Notes under the pieces: generated by a model
Told to the model about the DNA's origin: nothing
The model's input: the letters and a program-made list of their open reading frames with translations, nothing else
Databases searched by the model: none
From: a virus
Length of the DNA: 39,980 nucleotides
Strand: one strand, 5' to 3'
Virus record (IMG/VR): IMGVR_UViG_3300027739_000157
Location: 1 to 39,980 of that record
Part shown: one piece after another, positions 16,614-24,562 of the stretch
Numbering within the stretch: position 1 is the first letter of the stretch
Layout of the letters: each line of letters starts with the position of its first letter
Position numbers and translations under genes: made by a program

Positions 16614-17359
16614 CAGGCGTCGATCGAGGCGATGAGCGAGGAGATGGCCGCATCAATGGAGGCGACGTCCGCCACTTCCGTCGACAGGACGACGGATGCG
16701 ACCGCGGTGATGGAAGCCGCAGAGGACGCCGTGGTGCTCAGCGCCGTCGACAGATTCACGGAATCCTTGGCGGTGAGGGATGCGTCACCCGATGCGATCG
16801 TGCTCAGCGCGGTGGACAGGTTGACCGAGTCCTTCGCCGTGAGGGAAGAGTCTGCGCTGGTGCGCGTGCTCTCCTCGGTGCTCAGCCGCGTGGTCAGCGA
16901 CTCGTAGGAGGAAGCCGAACTGAGCTCACCCACGCTCTCGTCAGCCGACAGGCGGGTCTCGAGAGAGGCGACCGCGGACTGCGTCGGTCGCTGCGTGAAG
17001 GTCAGCGAGGTCGTGCCGACGGTGATGCTGCCGGAGGTCGTCAGCGCGTACTCGAGTCCAGCGTTGGCCGTGCCCGTCGCGACGAACAGGTGCACGCCGC
17101 CGCCGTTGGCGATGGCGAGGTCGGACAGATCGTGCCGCGTCATAGGTGCATGGGCGCCTTCGACCTTGCCGACCTTGTAGACGCCGTTGTCCTCGGTCGC
17201 CGTCTGGTTCTTGAGCAGGACGAGGTTGCCTTCGACGAGGGTGACCCCGTCCATGGTGGTGGAGCAGGAGGCGAGGTCGGCGACGTTCCCGGTGCTGGCC
17301 GCGATGACGGTGAGCAGCAGCCGGGCGCCGTTCTGCGGAAACCCGTAGGGAGAGAACAT
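16613..17359 (-). CDS. Ser/Thr-rich repeat fibre-like virion protein
   Basis: A 248-residue protein. Residues ~30-125 (TMDGVTLVEGNLVLLKNQTA, EDNGVYKVG, MTRHDLSD) match a common phage tail-fibre or head-fibre N-terminal domain ('iDGvtlv.gdrVLvknQt...nGiy'). Residues ~130-248 are low complexity, over half Ser/Thr/Ala, with a 22-residue repeat pair carrying SVNLSTALST. This looks like an elongated, possibly coiled shaft and offers many O-glycosylation sites. Its stop overlaps the glycosyltransferase start. Weak AAAGG ribosome site. Confidence 0.78.
   Translation of the reverse strand: MFSPYGFPQNGARLLLTVIAASTGNVADLASCSTTMDGVTLVEGNLVLLKNQTATEDNGVYKVGKVEGAHAPMTRHDLSDLAIANGGGVHLFVATGTANAGLEYALTTSGSITVGTTSLTFTQRPTQSAVASLETRLSADESVGELSSASSYESLTTRLSTEESTRTSADSSLTAKDSVNLSTALSTIASGDASLTAKDSVNLSTALSTTASSAASITAVASVVLSTEVADVASIDAAISSLIASIDA
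16715..16846 (-). repeat. two tandem 66-bp coding repeats
   Basis: The 22-codon unit starting SSLTAKDSVNLSTALST is repeated (codons 172-193 and 194-215 of the fibre-like gene); the second copy differs at a few residues (ASLTAKDSVNLSTALST). Flanking Ser/Thr segments show weaker versions. Confidence 0.85.
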
Positions 17360-17403
17360 GGATGGTTCTGCCTTTCAGCCGCAATGGGCGGCGGATGTGT
17401 TGA

Positions 17404-17766
17404 TCAGACGGCTTCCCCGCTCACGGAGTACGTGGCGGTGGTGGTGCCCCCGGCGAGCGCCCAGTTGGCGCGCGCGTACCGGTCGCAGCCGGGGAAGGAC
17501 TTGCGCTCGGCTCCGGTGGCGTTGGCGGCGGCAAACGCGCCGAGGCTGCGCCACGTGGTGGCGTCCTTGGACGTGTAGACCGTCACGGTGAGGGTGGTGC
17601 CTGCCCCGAGGGCGGCCACGGTCAGGTCGAGAAGAAGCGTGCCCTTGGCGCCCACCTCCACGGTGGTGCCGTCGCCGCTTGCCCCGTCGACTTCCTTGCC
17701 GCTGTCCAGCACGATCTCGTCGAAGTGCTCCAGGCGGCGGGTCCGTTCGTTCTTGTACGATCCCAT
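17404..17766 (-). CDS. beta-sandwich virion protein paralogous to the DUF1320 fusion N-terminus
   Basis: A 120-residue protein from ATG 17766 with GGAG upstream. After a charged N-terminus (RTRRLEHFDEIVL) comes a beta domain with TLTVTVYTSKDATTWRSLGA and CDRYARANWALAGGTT. Both segments align with TVTVETSPDELTWRPVDS and LDRYVRASWTLAG of the protein at 14785-15495. It is located right after the capsid and HhH-like genes, so a head decoration or head-to-tail accessory role is likely. Not a named family that I can place. Confidence 0.74.
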   Translation of the reverse strand: MGSYKNERTRRLEHFDEIVLDSGKEVDGASGDGTTVEVGAKGTLLLDLTVAALGAGTTLTVTVYTSKDATTWRSLGAFAAANATGAERKSFPGCDRYARANWALAGGTTTATYSVSGEAV

Positions 17767-17768
17767 GG

Positions 17769-18059
17769 TCAGGTCTCCATCGCCGCGAGGGCGGACAGGA
17801 CAGACTTCGCCGCCCGCCGGGACATGCCCCTGCGGACGAGCTCGTCCTCGGTTGCGTCTTGGAGGTCCTCGACCGCCGCGTATCCGGCAGCCAGGACATC
17901 CTCCCGGCGGGGGAAGTCGGCGGGCAAGTCGGTGCCAGGCACCTCGGTGTCCCGGATCTTGCGGTACACGCCGCCAAGCTCCGACTTGCGCTCGTCTGCC
18001 CCGTGCGACTGCATGGTGAGCACCCGCCGGTGGTGCAGCAGCATCGACTCGTTCGCCAT
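17769..18059 (-). CDS. small head-region protein with HhH-like C-terminus (Mu gp35 position)
   Basis: A 96-residue protein directly after the major capsid gene. The C-terminal half, VLAAGYAAVEDLQDATEDEL followed by RRGMSRRAAKSVLSAL, resembles a helix-hairpin-helix pair. Mu-like phages often carry a short FluMu/gp35 protein with such a domain here. Start is ATG 18059; the frame is open further upstream, but that part is antisense shadow of the capsid gene. Confidence 0.72.
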   Translation of the reverse strand: MANESMLLHHRRVLTMQSHGADERKSELGGVYRKIRDTEVPGTDLPADFPRREDVLAAGYAAVEDLQDATEDELVRRGMSRRAAKSVLSALAAMET

Positions 18060-18067
18060 GCCGTGCC

Positions 18068-18952
18068 TCAGTTGTGGGTGAGCAGAGCGACGCCGGGCTT
18101 CGTCTTGCCGGGCAGGCGCTTGTAACGGTGCACGACCGCGTAGGTCGAGACCACGATGACATCGGCGCCAGCAAGAATGTCGCGGCCAGTCTCGACCTCG
18201 GGCGTGCCGTTGTACCAGCACACCCCGGCTCCCGGGTTTGCCAGGACCGTGGTGTACTTCGCCGGGGTGATGCCCGCGGCGGCGGCGAGACGGTCGCTCA
18301 TGCCGACCGGGTAGCCCACGAACGTGCTCAGCCCGCCGGTCTGTGGACTGACGAGCAGGTTGCGCCCCGTGGCGTCCTTGAGCTTCCACATGTCGTTCTC
18401 GACCTTGCTGTGGGCCATAAGCAAGGAGCGGGCACCCGCTTCGTCTCCCCACTTGGCGCGGCCGTCGATGACCAGGTCGCTGTCGATCGTCCGGGGCGTG
18501 GTGGCGCTGTAGACGTCCACCGTCATCGCGGGCAGGCTCGCCACGAAGGATAGGATGAGCATGCGATCGATCGCGCCTTCGAATCCCGCGACGGCCTGCT
18601 CGGCGGCCTCCTCGTACGGGTCCTTTCCGCCCTCGCCCTTGGCCCCGGCCATGCGAGCCCAGTCCGTGATGGAGAACGCCTTGCCGATCCGGTGGACCGT
18701 GGCTTCCTCCTCGGTCTGCGTGATCTTGGTCGGCGTGAAAGCGGAACCGTCGGCGAGCGACTCCCACTCTCCGATCGAGCCGAAGTAGGGGACCTTGACC
18801 TTCGTGCCGACGGCGTCAGGCCCGCCGGGGAAGGACGAGTTGAGAATGGCAGCGCCGGTGCCCCACAGGGCGTTGACGCCAGCCGCGAAACGAGCGGAGA
18901 CAGCTTCGGTGAGCTCCTCCACATCGACCAGATCCGTGATCTTCGTTGTCAT
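18068..18952 (-). CDS. major capsid protein, HK97 fold
   Basis: A 294-residue protein immediately after the protease/scaffold gene. It has an N-terminal helix (ELTEAVSARFAAGVNALWGT), the strand/loop VKVPYFGSIGEWESLADGSA, then TVHRIGKAFSITDWARMAGA (the P-domain spine helix region), and ends with strands typical of the A-domain (RDILAGADVIVVSTYAVVHRYK). Pattern, length and synteny fit an HK97-fold capsid protein of the Mu/Myxo-type. Sequence is not close to Mu gpT as far as I can recall. Confidence 0.86.
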   Translation of the reverse strand: MTTKITDLVDVEELTEAVSARFAAGVNALWGTGAAILNSSFPGGPDAVGTKVKVPYFGSIGEWESLADGSAFTPTKITQTEEEATVHRIGKAFSITDWARMAGAKGEGGKDPYEEAAEQAVAGFEGAIDRMLILSFVASLPAMTVDVYSATTPRTIDSDLVIDGRAKWGDEAGARSLLMAHSKVENDMWKLKDATGRNLLVSPQTGGLSTFVGYPVGMSDRLAAAAGITPAKYTTVLANPGAGVCWYNGTPEVETGRDILAGADVIVVSTYAVVHRYKRLPGKTKPGVALLTHN

Positions 18953-18967
18953 GGTGTTTCAGCTCCT

Positions 18968-19498
18968 TCAGACCGAAGTCCGCGCCAGATGCTCGGCCTT
19001 GAGGGCCTTCGCGAGTTCAGGGTTGGTGCGCTTGAGCACAGCGCGCTGCGTGTAAGACAGCTCCTCCCACTTCTTGCCGCTGGCGGTCGCCCCAGCCGCG
19101 CTCTCGTCGGTGTGGTTCGGCTTGGAGGCCAGAACGACGGGGAGGGTGTCGATGAGGCCCTTGAGCCGGTCGGGGTCGTCCAGTCCGATGGCGCGGAGGT
19201 TCGCCTCCATCGCGACGGTGACCTTCTTCTCGGAGATGCCCCTGGTGATGAGGTCGTTGACGCGAGCCTCGCTGGCGCCCTTCTCGAGCTCCACGATCTT
19301 CGCCTGGGACTCCTCGAGCTTCTTGGCCGCCTCCGACCACCCCTCGAGCTTGCCGATCGCTTCGCTCACGGTGTTGGCCCTGGTCAGCGACAGGATGCTG
19401 CGAGTCGCATGGATTGCCGAGTTGATCGCCGCGTTCACCTCGGCGTCGGTGGCGTCGGACTTCAGGCCGAGCGCCAGAATGAGAGCTGTGCGTTCCAT
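18968..19498 (-). CDS. nested internal-start scaffold protein (Mu gpZ-like)
   Basis: A 176-residue product from the in-frame ATG 19498 within the protease gene. It starts MERTALILALGLKSDATDAE, is helical, with a coiled-coil segment (AAKKLEESQAKIVELEKGAS), and ends in a basic segment (RAVLKRTNPELAKALKAEHL), the usual shape of a capsid scaffold. AAGGAAG at 19512-19506 gives a good ribosome site. In Mu, gpZ is produced this way within gpI, so this is very likely real. Confidence 0.82.
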   Translation of the reverse strand: MERTALILALGLKSDATDAEVNAAINSAIHATRSILSLTRANTVSEAIGKLEGWSEAAKKLEESQAKIVELEKGASEARVNDLITRGISEKKVTVAMEANLRAIGLDDPDRLKGLIDTLPVVLASKPNHTDESAAGATASGKKWEELSYTQRAVLKRTNPELAKALKAEHLARTSV

Positions 19499-20296
19499 TA
19501 GGGAACTTCCTTTCTCCGCCTTGGCGGAATCCTCCGTGGCACTCGGCGCACGGAAACTTCTCTGATCGAGGGGGCGCGCCGCGGCGAGGGGCTGGGTGAG
19601 GGGCGCGTAGGTGCGAATGACTTCCTGCGCGTCGTCCGCGAGCTTCGCTTCCTGCCCCTCGAGCACGTACCCGCGGCGGTACAGCTTGCCAGCCACCTCG
19701 TAGACGACCGAGTCGTCGTAGACGGCCTCGACCCACGGGTATTCCTCCGGCATCCTGACCCGAAGCGCTCGGTCAATCGCTCGCACGATGACGTCGAAGG
19801 ACAGGCCGGCCTCGAGACGCCGGTCCGCGATGGCTGCGACAGGCGCGATGCCCAGCATTGCCGGGTCGTTGGTCAGGGCGATGTTTCGGATCTCGACGAC
19901 ACGGCCCGTGGCCACCTCGACGTCGCACCAGGGCGAGAAGTACCCCCACTCGAGGTCTTCGATTGCCTTCTTCGCTGCGGGGGTCCACGTGATGCGCACC
20001 GCCCACAGCTCGGGCCCGGACTCGCTGTCTCGCACCTCGAGGTCGAACCATCCGGCCGCCTTCTGGTGCTGAGGGTCGGGGTCTGCCGACTCTAGCGCAT
20101 GCGGGCGGGCGTGGGCGTAGTCGAAGTGCAGGCGGATGCCACGCTCCTCGAACGCTGCCATGACCGCGGCCGCAGCTTCTGCGTCGAAGACGATGGGCCC
20201 GCTGTAGGACGGATTCGTGCCGGCCCGGAACACGAGGATCTCGGACGGAGCCGTCCCCGCCAGCTCCTTCGCCAGCAAGTAGCGCTTCTTCTTCAT
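18968..20296 (-). CDS. prohead protease with C-terminal scaffold (Mu gpI-like)
   Basis: A 442-residue protein. Residues ~1-150 fit the Mu I peptidase (SEILVFRAGTNPSYSGPIVF, IRLHFDYAHARPHALESADP, WGYFSPWCDVEVATGRVVEI, RNIALTNDPAMLGIAPVAAI), including the His-Asp dyad region and the 'T n d P A m' motif. Residues ~150-265 form an extra domain (MPEEYPWVEAVYDDSVVYEV) and a linker; the remainder is the scaffold, also made alone from an internal start. It matures the prohead by self- and scaffold cleavage. Confidence 0.86.
   Translation of the reverse strand: MKKKRYLLAKELAGTAPSEILVFRAGTNPSYSGPIVFDAEAAAAVMAAFEERGIRLHFDYAHARPHALESADPDPQHQKAAGWFDLEVRDSESGPELWAVRITWTPAAKKAIEDLEWGYFSPWCDVEVATGRVVEIRNIALTNDPAMLGIAPVAAIADRRLEAGLSFDVIVRAIDRALRVRMPEEYPWVEAVYDDSVVYEVAGKLYRRGYVLEGQEAKLADDAQEVIRTYAPLTQPLAAARPLDQRSFRAPSATEDSAKAEKGSSLMERTALILALGLKSDATDAEVNAAINSAIHATRSILSLTRANTVSEAIGKLEGWSEAAKKLEESQAKIVELEKGASEARVNDLITRGISEKKVTVAMEANLRAIGLDDPDRLKGLIDTLPVVLASKPNHTDESAAGATASGKKWEELSYTQRAVLKRTNPELAKALKAEHLARTSV
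19506..19512 (-). promoter_or_regulatory. internal ribosome binding site for the nested scaffold
   Basis: AAGGAAG on the minus strand lies 7 bp before the in-frame ATG at 19498 in the protease/scaffold gene. An internal Shine-Dalgarno of this quality in the right spacing is unlikely by chance and decides the scaffold start. Confidence 0.78.
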
Positions 20297-20307
20297 GGTG
20301 ATTCCGT

Positions 20308-20356
20308 TGCGGCGTCAGCCGCACAAACGCACGCCGCCCAGCTTGCGGCCGGGCGG
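20308..20356 (-). other. pair of stem-loops upstream of the protease gene
   Basis: The 82-bp gap 20297-20378 holds two inverted repeats. TGCGGC/GCCGCA (20308-20323) has a GTCA loop; CCGCCC/GGGCGG (20334-20356) has an 11-base loop. On the minus strand they lie just before the protease ATG and no T-run follows. They could stabilise or process the late mRNA; a terminator is less likely because the operon continues. Confidence 0.5.
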
Positions 20357-20378
20357 AGTCATCTCTTGCGATTGGCCG

Positions 20379-20714
20379 TCAGTACACGGCGCCGGGGGAG
20401 TCTTCCCCGGAATCCCTCTGCAGGATCGCAGCCGCTTCCGACGGGATGTCTTGCTCGGCTGGCACGTAGCTCGTCTCCACGAGGTTCGCTCCGAGCCGAC
20501 GGGCCTCCTGCTCCAGGAACTTGTGCAGGAGCCAGACGCTCAGCGGGTCAAGCCGGACACCACCATCCGGAGCTGGTCCCACTCCCACAGGGGCGCGGAG
20601 GTCGATGCCTACCCTGACGATCTCTGCCATCGGCCCGGCCCCGGAGACAAGCACGCTCCCGCGGTCCGTCCACCGGACCGATGTGCCGTCTTCGAACCGC
20701 CACCGATGAATCAC
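20379..20714 (-). CDS. small head-module protein, unknown
   Basis: A 111-residue protein from GTG 20714, which overlaps the upstream stop (GTGA) and has GGGAGG 7 bp ahead. It starts VIHRWRFEDGTSVRWTDRGS, has IVRVGIDLRAPVGVGPAPDG, and ends acidic (DIPSEAAAILQRDSGEDSPG). No family recognised. Its place between the head morphogenesis and protease genes suggests an accessory head or immunity role for the fused zincin. Confidence 0.65.
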   Translation of the reverse strand: MIHRWRFEDGTSVRWTDRGSVLVSGAGPMAEIVRVGIDLRAPVGVGPAPDGGVRLDPLSVWLLHKFLEQEARRLGANLVETSYVPAEQDIPSEAAAILQRDSGEDSPGAVY

Positions 20715-22306
20715 GCCGAGCCTCCCAGGCACCCGAGCACCCACCAGAAGTGCTCACGATCCAGATGGTAAGTCCAGAATGGGTCGAGCGCCAGGTACTC
20801 GATGCCCATCGAGAGCAATTCCGTGGCGTCGAAGCCGTACACCTTCCCACAGTACGGGTCGAACCACATGTCTCGCTTCGCCAGCTCGTTGAGCTTGTAC
20901 GACTTGCCAGTGAGCGACCGGAGGCTCTTGAGCATCTCTCCCGCGGTCCTCGCCTCGAACAGCGCCTTGGCGGACTTGAGGATCGCGGGGTTGCTCACCT
21001 CGATAGCGTGGCCCCACTCGTGCAGAATCGACCGGAGGCTGTACGCCTTGACGATCGGGGTCGAAGCGAAGACGTCACAGGACGCCCTCGACGACGGCTT
21101 GAGCCACCGCAGCACGGACTTGGTCGTGAGGCCGCTGTCGAGGTGGGCGTCCAGCCAGGCCTTCGCCGCCTCGAGCTCGCCGGAGGGGCCCTTGCCGATC
21201 ACCTTCACCATCGCCGCGGTGCCAGGCTTCGCCTTGACACCGTCGAGGTGCCCGAGGATGGCAGCCATCGGGTCTGCGTACTTCACGCCGAAGAAGTCGA
21301 GCGAGGATGCCAGGTCCCGGACCGGCGTGTTCGGGAAGGACTTGGCGAGCGCCTCGATCTTGGCGAACTTGTCACCGGCTCCGACGTGCTTTGCCAGCCC
21401 GTGCGCCCGAACGAGCTCGGCCGCGCGCTCTGCCGTCATGTCGAGGCCTCGTTCCTGAGCCGCTCTGCCCCAGGCCGCCGCCTTCGCTGCGTCTCCGAGG
21501 TGGGCGAAGCTCTTTTCCCAGTGCGCCGCCGTGTGCTCGGGCTTTGGCGCCTTGGCCTTGGGAGCGGCCTTCGGCTTCTCGGCCTTCGGCTTGGGAGTCG
21601 AACGGGGCTTACCCGTCCTCTTGAGCCTCCCCTCAAGCTCCTTGCGGATGTCCTGCGGGTACTTCTTCGTGTCGGGCTTCCACTCCGAAGCCCCAGGCTC
21701 TAGCCCGAATCCGTCTTGCGCCGGCTCGTCCGTAGGCTTCTTCGTGACGCCTTTGGCCTCGGCCTGCGACCGCCTGAGTGACCGGACGATCGACCTGCAC
21801 CCGAAATGCAGCGGAGGGTAGTGGGTCTTCCACCACGGGTCGTCGTGAGGCAGGATGGTGCCGTCCGACTTCTCGCACATCAGCGAGGTGCGGTTGTCGA
21901 GGATGGCATCGAACTGCCAGAACGGCCGGACCTTCACGATGGCCGGGTCGGACTGCTGCTTGTGCCGACCCGCATTGTACGCGGCTTGCGCGTTGGTGCG
22001 GAAGATGGTCTCGAGTCGCCACGCCGGGTTCGGCACGCTCCCAGCCCATGCGTCGATGAGCTGTTGTCCTACGTCGCGCTTGAAGTCCTCGAGCGTCGTG
22101 CCGTTCGCAACGGCACGGTCAAGAGCGAGAAGCACGTCACGCAGAAGGTCGGCTTGCGCCACGCCTGCGACGGTGAACGCCTTGCGCTGCGCTTGTTCGT
22201 CGAGGGTGTCCCACACCGACTTTGGTACAGGCACCCGAGCCAGGAGCCATGCGGCCGCAGCGGAGAACTCCTCCACGTCAGTCGATGCGGCCCACGGCGC
22301 AGTCAT
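20711..22306 (-). CDS. SPP1-gp7/Mu-F head morphogenesis protein fused to a zincin-like metallopeptidase domain
   Basis: A 531-residue protein. Residues ~35-180 are the minor head family: LETIFRTNAQAAYNAGRHKQ, WQFDAILDNRTSLMCEKSDG and the invariant YPPLHFGCRS (163-172). A Lys/Pro-rich linker (~228-257) follows. Residues ~260-531 form a second domain with HEWGHAIEV (HExxH, residues 429-433) and a downstream E in ATELLSMGIEYL (E496 or E503) as a third zinc ligand candidate, followed by a Trp-rich C-terminus. Similar head proteins in other phages carry toxin-like C-terminal domains, so the zincin may be packaged and injected. No signal peptide is seen; function is inferred. Confidence 0.86.
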   Translation of the reverse strand: MTAPWAASTDVEEFSAAAAWLLARVPVPKSVWDTLDEQAQRKAFTVAGVAQADLLRDVLLALDRAVANGTTLEDFKRDVGQQLIDAWAGSVPNPAWRLETIFRTNAQAAYNAGRHKQQSDPAIVKVRPFWQFDAILDNRTSLMCEKSDGTILPHDDPWWKTHYPPLHFGCRSIVRSLRRSQAEAKGVTKKPTDEPAQDGFGLEPGASEWKPDTKKYPQDIRKELEGRLKRTGKPRSTPKPKAEKPKAAPKAKAPKPEHTAAHWEKSFAHLGDAAKAAAWGRAAQERGLDMTAERAAELVRAHGLAKHVGAGDKFAKIEALAKSFPNTPVRDLASSLDFFGVKYADPMAAILGHLDGVKAKPGTAAMVKVIGKGPSGELEAAKAWLDAHLDSGLTTKSVLRWLKPSSRASCDVFASTPIVKAYSLRSILHEWGHAIEVSNPAILKSAKALFEARTAGEMLKSLRSLTGKSYKLNELAKRDMWFDPYCGKVYGFDATELLSMGIEYLALDPFWTYHLDREHFWWVLGCLGGSA

Positions 22307-22309
22307 TCA

Positions 22310-22726
22310 TCACACCCCGGTCGGGTCGCCGAAGGCCCAGTACTTCACGATGCCGTCTCCGGACTGCTCGGCGCTGGTCGTCACGGTGAGAGCGGTGATC
22401 GGGGTCGCGGAAGGCTCGGTCGGGAAGGCGATGATGACCATGCCTCCGGTCGGAATGGAGAACGGCTTCTCGGTACCATCGTTGAACTCCACGTCGAGTT
22501 CCTGACCCGACTCGTTCTTGAGCGCGATCCCGGTGGCAGCCGTGCCGATCCCGGCGAGGGAAATGGGCAACTCGGTGCTGGCCGCCGTCGCGTCGGGAAT
22601 GTCAAGTTCACCGTAGGTCATGGCCTGGTAGGGAACCGAGACGACCTGGGTAGGGGCGGCAGCCACGGCGCCGCCGGGGTTCGGGTAGGACAGCGAGAGC
22701 GAAAACGTTGCGGTCTTGTCGGCCAT
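22310..22726 (-). CDS. beta-rich structural protein, unknown (between portal and head morphogenesis genes)
   Basis: A 138-residue protein with alternating strand patterns (FSLSLSYPN, IALKNESGQELDVEFND, FSIPTGGMVIIAFPTEPSAT) resembling an Ig-like or jelly-roll decoration protein. It starts with an AGGAG-type site before ATG 22726. Not a standard Mu gene at this place; a minor head decoration protein is a guess. Confidence 0.62.
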   Translation of the reverse strand: MADKTATFSLSLSYPNPGGAVAAAPTQVVSVPYQAMTYGELDIPDATAASTELPISLAGIGTAATGIALKNESGQELDVEFNDGTEKPFSIPTGGMVIIAFPTEPSATPITALTVTTSAEQSGDGIVKYWAFGDPTGV

Positions 22727-22738
22727 TGGTGCGCTCCT

Positions 22739-24562
22739 TTACAGGTCCTCGACGACGGATGCCCTGCCGGCAAGCTCCGCCAAGATTGTCGCCTTGTGCA
22801 CCAGCGACTCGAGGGCAGATGGGTTGGTGGTGTTCTCGTAGTGCTTCGCCAGTTCGGCCCTCAGCCTTCCAGGCCAGTCGCCGCCGTCTTCCAAGCCGTC
22901 GATGAGCTCGAGAAGAGCTGCCACGTCGGGCTCGATCGCCGCCGCCGCGGACTGCACCGCACCGGCGGACGCGGTATCCACGAAGGACTGCCCGCGGATC
23001 GCTCCGGCCGCTTCCGATGGGTCGTCTCCTGAGGCCAGGGCGATGGAACGCGCCGAGAGCTTCGCCTCAAGGATGGGCCCAACGATGCGTGGCACTTCGG
23101 CTTGCATCGCAACCAGGAAGCGTTGTTCTGTCATCGCCACTGCATCAGCGACAACTGCGTCCCAGACAGGGCGCTGACGGCTCGCCTTGATGTCGCCAGG
23201 CTTGTCTTCGGCTTCGGTTTCGGGCGCCAGCTTAGGCTCAGGCCCGACCGGCTCTTCCCACTCCTTCCCGTCGACCACTGGGAGCCTGAACATCCGAGCG
23301 TATGCCTCGTTGTCCACGGGAGCGCCGAGCGCCGTCCACTTCTGCAGTGCATCAGCCGCGTCGATGAGGGTCTTCGCGAGGGCCGCGGTGTCCGCCGGCG
23401 GCGTCGTGTCGCGCTTCGGCCACGGGGCCTTCTTGCCGTCTCCGAAGTTGAAAGAGGCCCACCACCAGATGAGCTGGGACCGCAGCGTGGTGGCGCTCGT
23501 CTCGTCGTCGGCTCGGATGATCGACGCCGCTACGGCCTTGTGCACCTCGGCCGCGGCGTAGCTTCCGCCGCTCACCTCGGTGGAGAGGTTCTGCCCGAGG
23601 ATGCGAATGGTGATGGCCGTGTTCGCCATCTCCACCTGGGCCTTGAAGGTCTCCCAGGTGTTGGCCTCCGCCTCGATGAGCTTCAGGTCGTAGCCGGGCG
23701 GCAGAGCAATCGACGTCTCGCGCCCGAGATCCTGCAGGTCCGCCGCGAGTTCGTCGCGGTGTTCCTTCTTCGTCTCGGCTTGTGCGATGCCCACGAGCAC
23801 GCCTTGGCCGTGACGCTCCGAGTACCGCCCCCAGTCGTCTACAGCATAGCTCTTGAGCAGCCACCACCGAGACAGGCTGCGCCACGCGCCGCGAGCCCAT
23901 GGCCGCTTCGCGCCATACGGCATGTAGACGATCCAGGTGCCGTCGCCCGGAGTGACACGCACCTCCGACCCGGCCCGCTGCTTGGCGAACCAGGCCTTCT
24001 GCTCGTGGTCGTAGCGCAGAGCAGACGGGTGGATGACGTCGAATCCGATCGACCCATCGTCCCGATGTGGAAGGAGCCTGACCCCGCTCGGCTGTTCGAC
24101 ACGCTCCCAGCTCGCCACCCTGCCGACGCCGATGCCGAGGATGATGCCCCACTCCATCCACTCGGACAGCGTGTCCTCGGGAACCATCTCCCACCAGTCT
24201 TCGGCGAGTTCGTCGACCGGAGACTTGGCGTCCTGCTGCGGGGGCTCGAACGTGATCGGTAGGCCGAGCAGCCCGCGGATGCGTACCTCACGCAGGCACC
24301 CGGACAGGCGGTCATCGGCGAGGATCTGGTCGCAGAGCTGGGCAGCGAGCCGAAGCGAGCCGGAGTCGGCCATCCGCTCGGCTTGCTTGATCAGGCGCGG
24401 GGTCCACTCGATCGCGGACGCGCGAGGAGGCTCCTCGGCAAACGAGGCGGCCTTGGGGGCTCTGGGGGCAGGCGACGAAGCAAGGCTCACGGCGGCCGCG
24501 ATTGCGAGCACACGCCTCCCCACCTGAGTGAGGGTGTTGCTCGTAGCGTTTCGCCAGTTCAT
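22739..24562 (-). CDS. portal protein, DUF935 (Mu gp29-like)
   Basis: A 607-residue protein. The pattern DQILADDRLSGCLREVRIRG, WWEMVPEDTLSEWMEWGIIL, GVGRVASWERV, FDVIHPSALRYDHEQKAWFA, YGAKRPWARGAWRSLSRWWL, AVDDWGRYSERHGQGVLVGI, and ILGQNLSTEVSGGSYAAAEV is typical of DUF935 portals, which form the dodecameric DNA entry ring. The N-terminal ~40 residues are unusual, hydrophobic and Ala/Pro-rich. ATG 24562 overlaps the terminase stop (ATGA). Confidence 0.9.
   Translation of the reverse strand: MNWRNATSNTLTQVGRRVLAIAAAVSLASSPAPRAPKAASFAEEPPRASAIEWTPRLIKQAERMADSGSLRLAAQLCDQILADDRLSGCLREVRIRGLLGLPITFEPPQQDAKSPVDELAEDWWEMVPEDTLSEWMEWGIILGIGVGRVASWERVEQPSGVRLLPHRDDGSIGFDVIHPSALRYDHEQKAWFAKQRAGSEVRVTPGDGTWIVYMPYGAKRPWARGAWRSLSRWWLLKSYAVDDWGRYSERHGQGVLVGIAQAETKKEHRDELAADLQDLGRETSIALPPGYDLKLIEAEANTWETFKAQVEMANTAITIRILGQNLSTEVSGGSYAAAEVHKAVAASIIRADDETSATTLRSQLIWWWASFNFGDGKKAPWPKRDTTPPADTAALAKTLIDAADALQKWTALGAPVDNEAYARMFRLPVVDGKEWEEPVGPEPKLAPETEAEDKPGDIKASRQRPVWDAVVADAVAMTEQRFLVAMQAEVPRIVGPILEAKLSARSIALASGDDPSEAAGAIRGQSFVDTASAGAVQSAAAAIEPDVAALLELIDGLEDGGDWPGRLRAELAKHYENTTNPSALESLVHKATILAELAGRASVVEDL

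Noticed and set aside
16715-16846. Tandem repeats as a CRISPR-like array
   Set aside because: The repeats are in frame, adjacent without spacers and encode protein.
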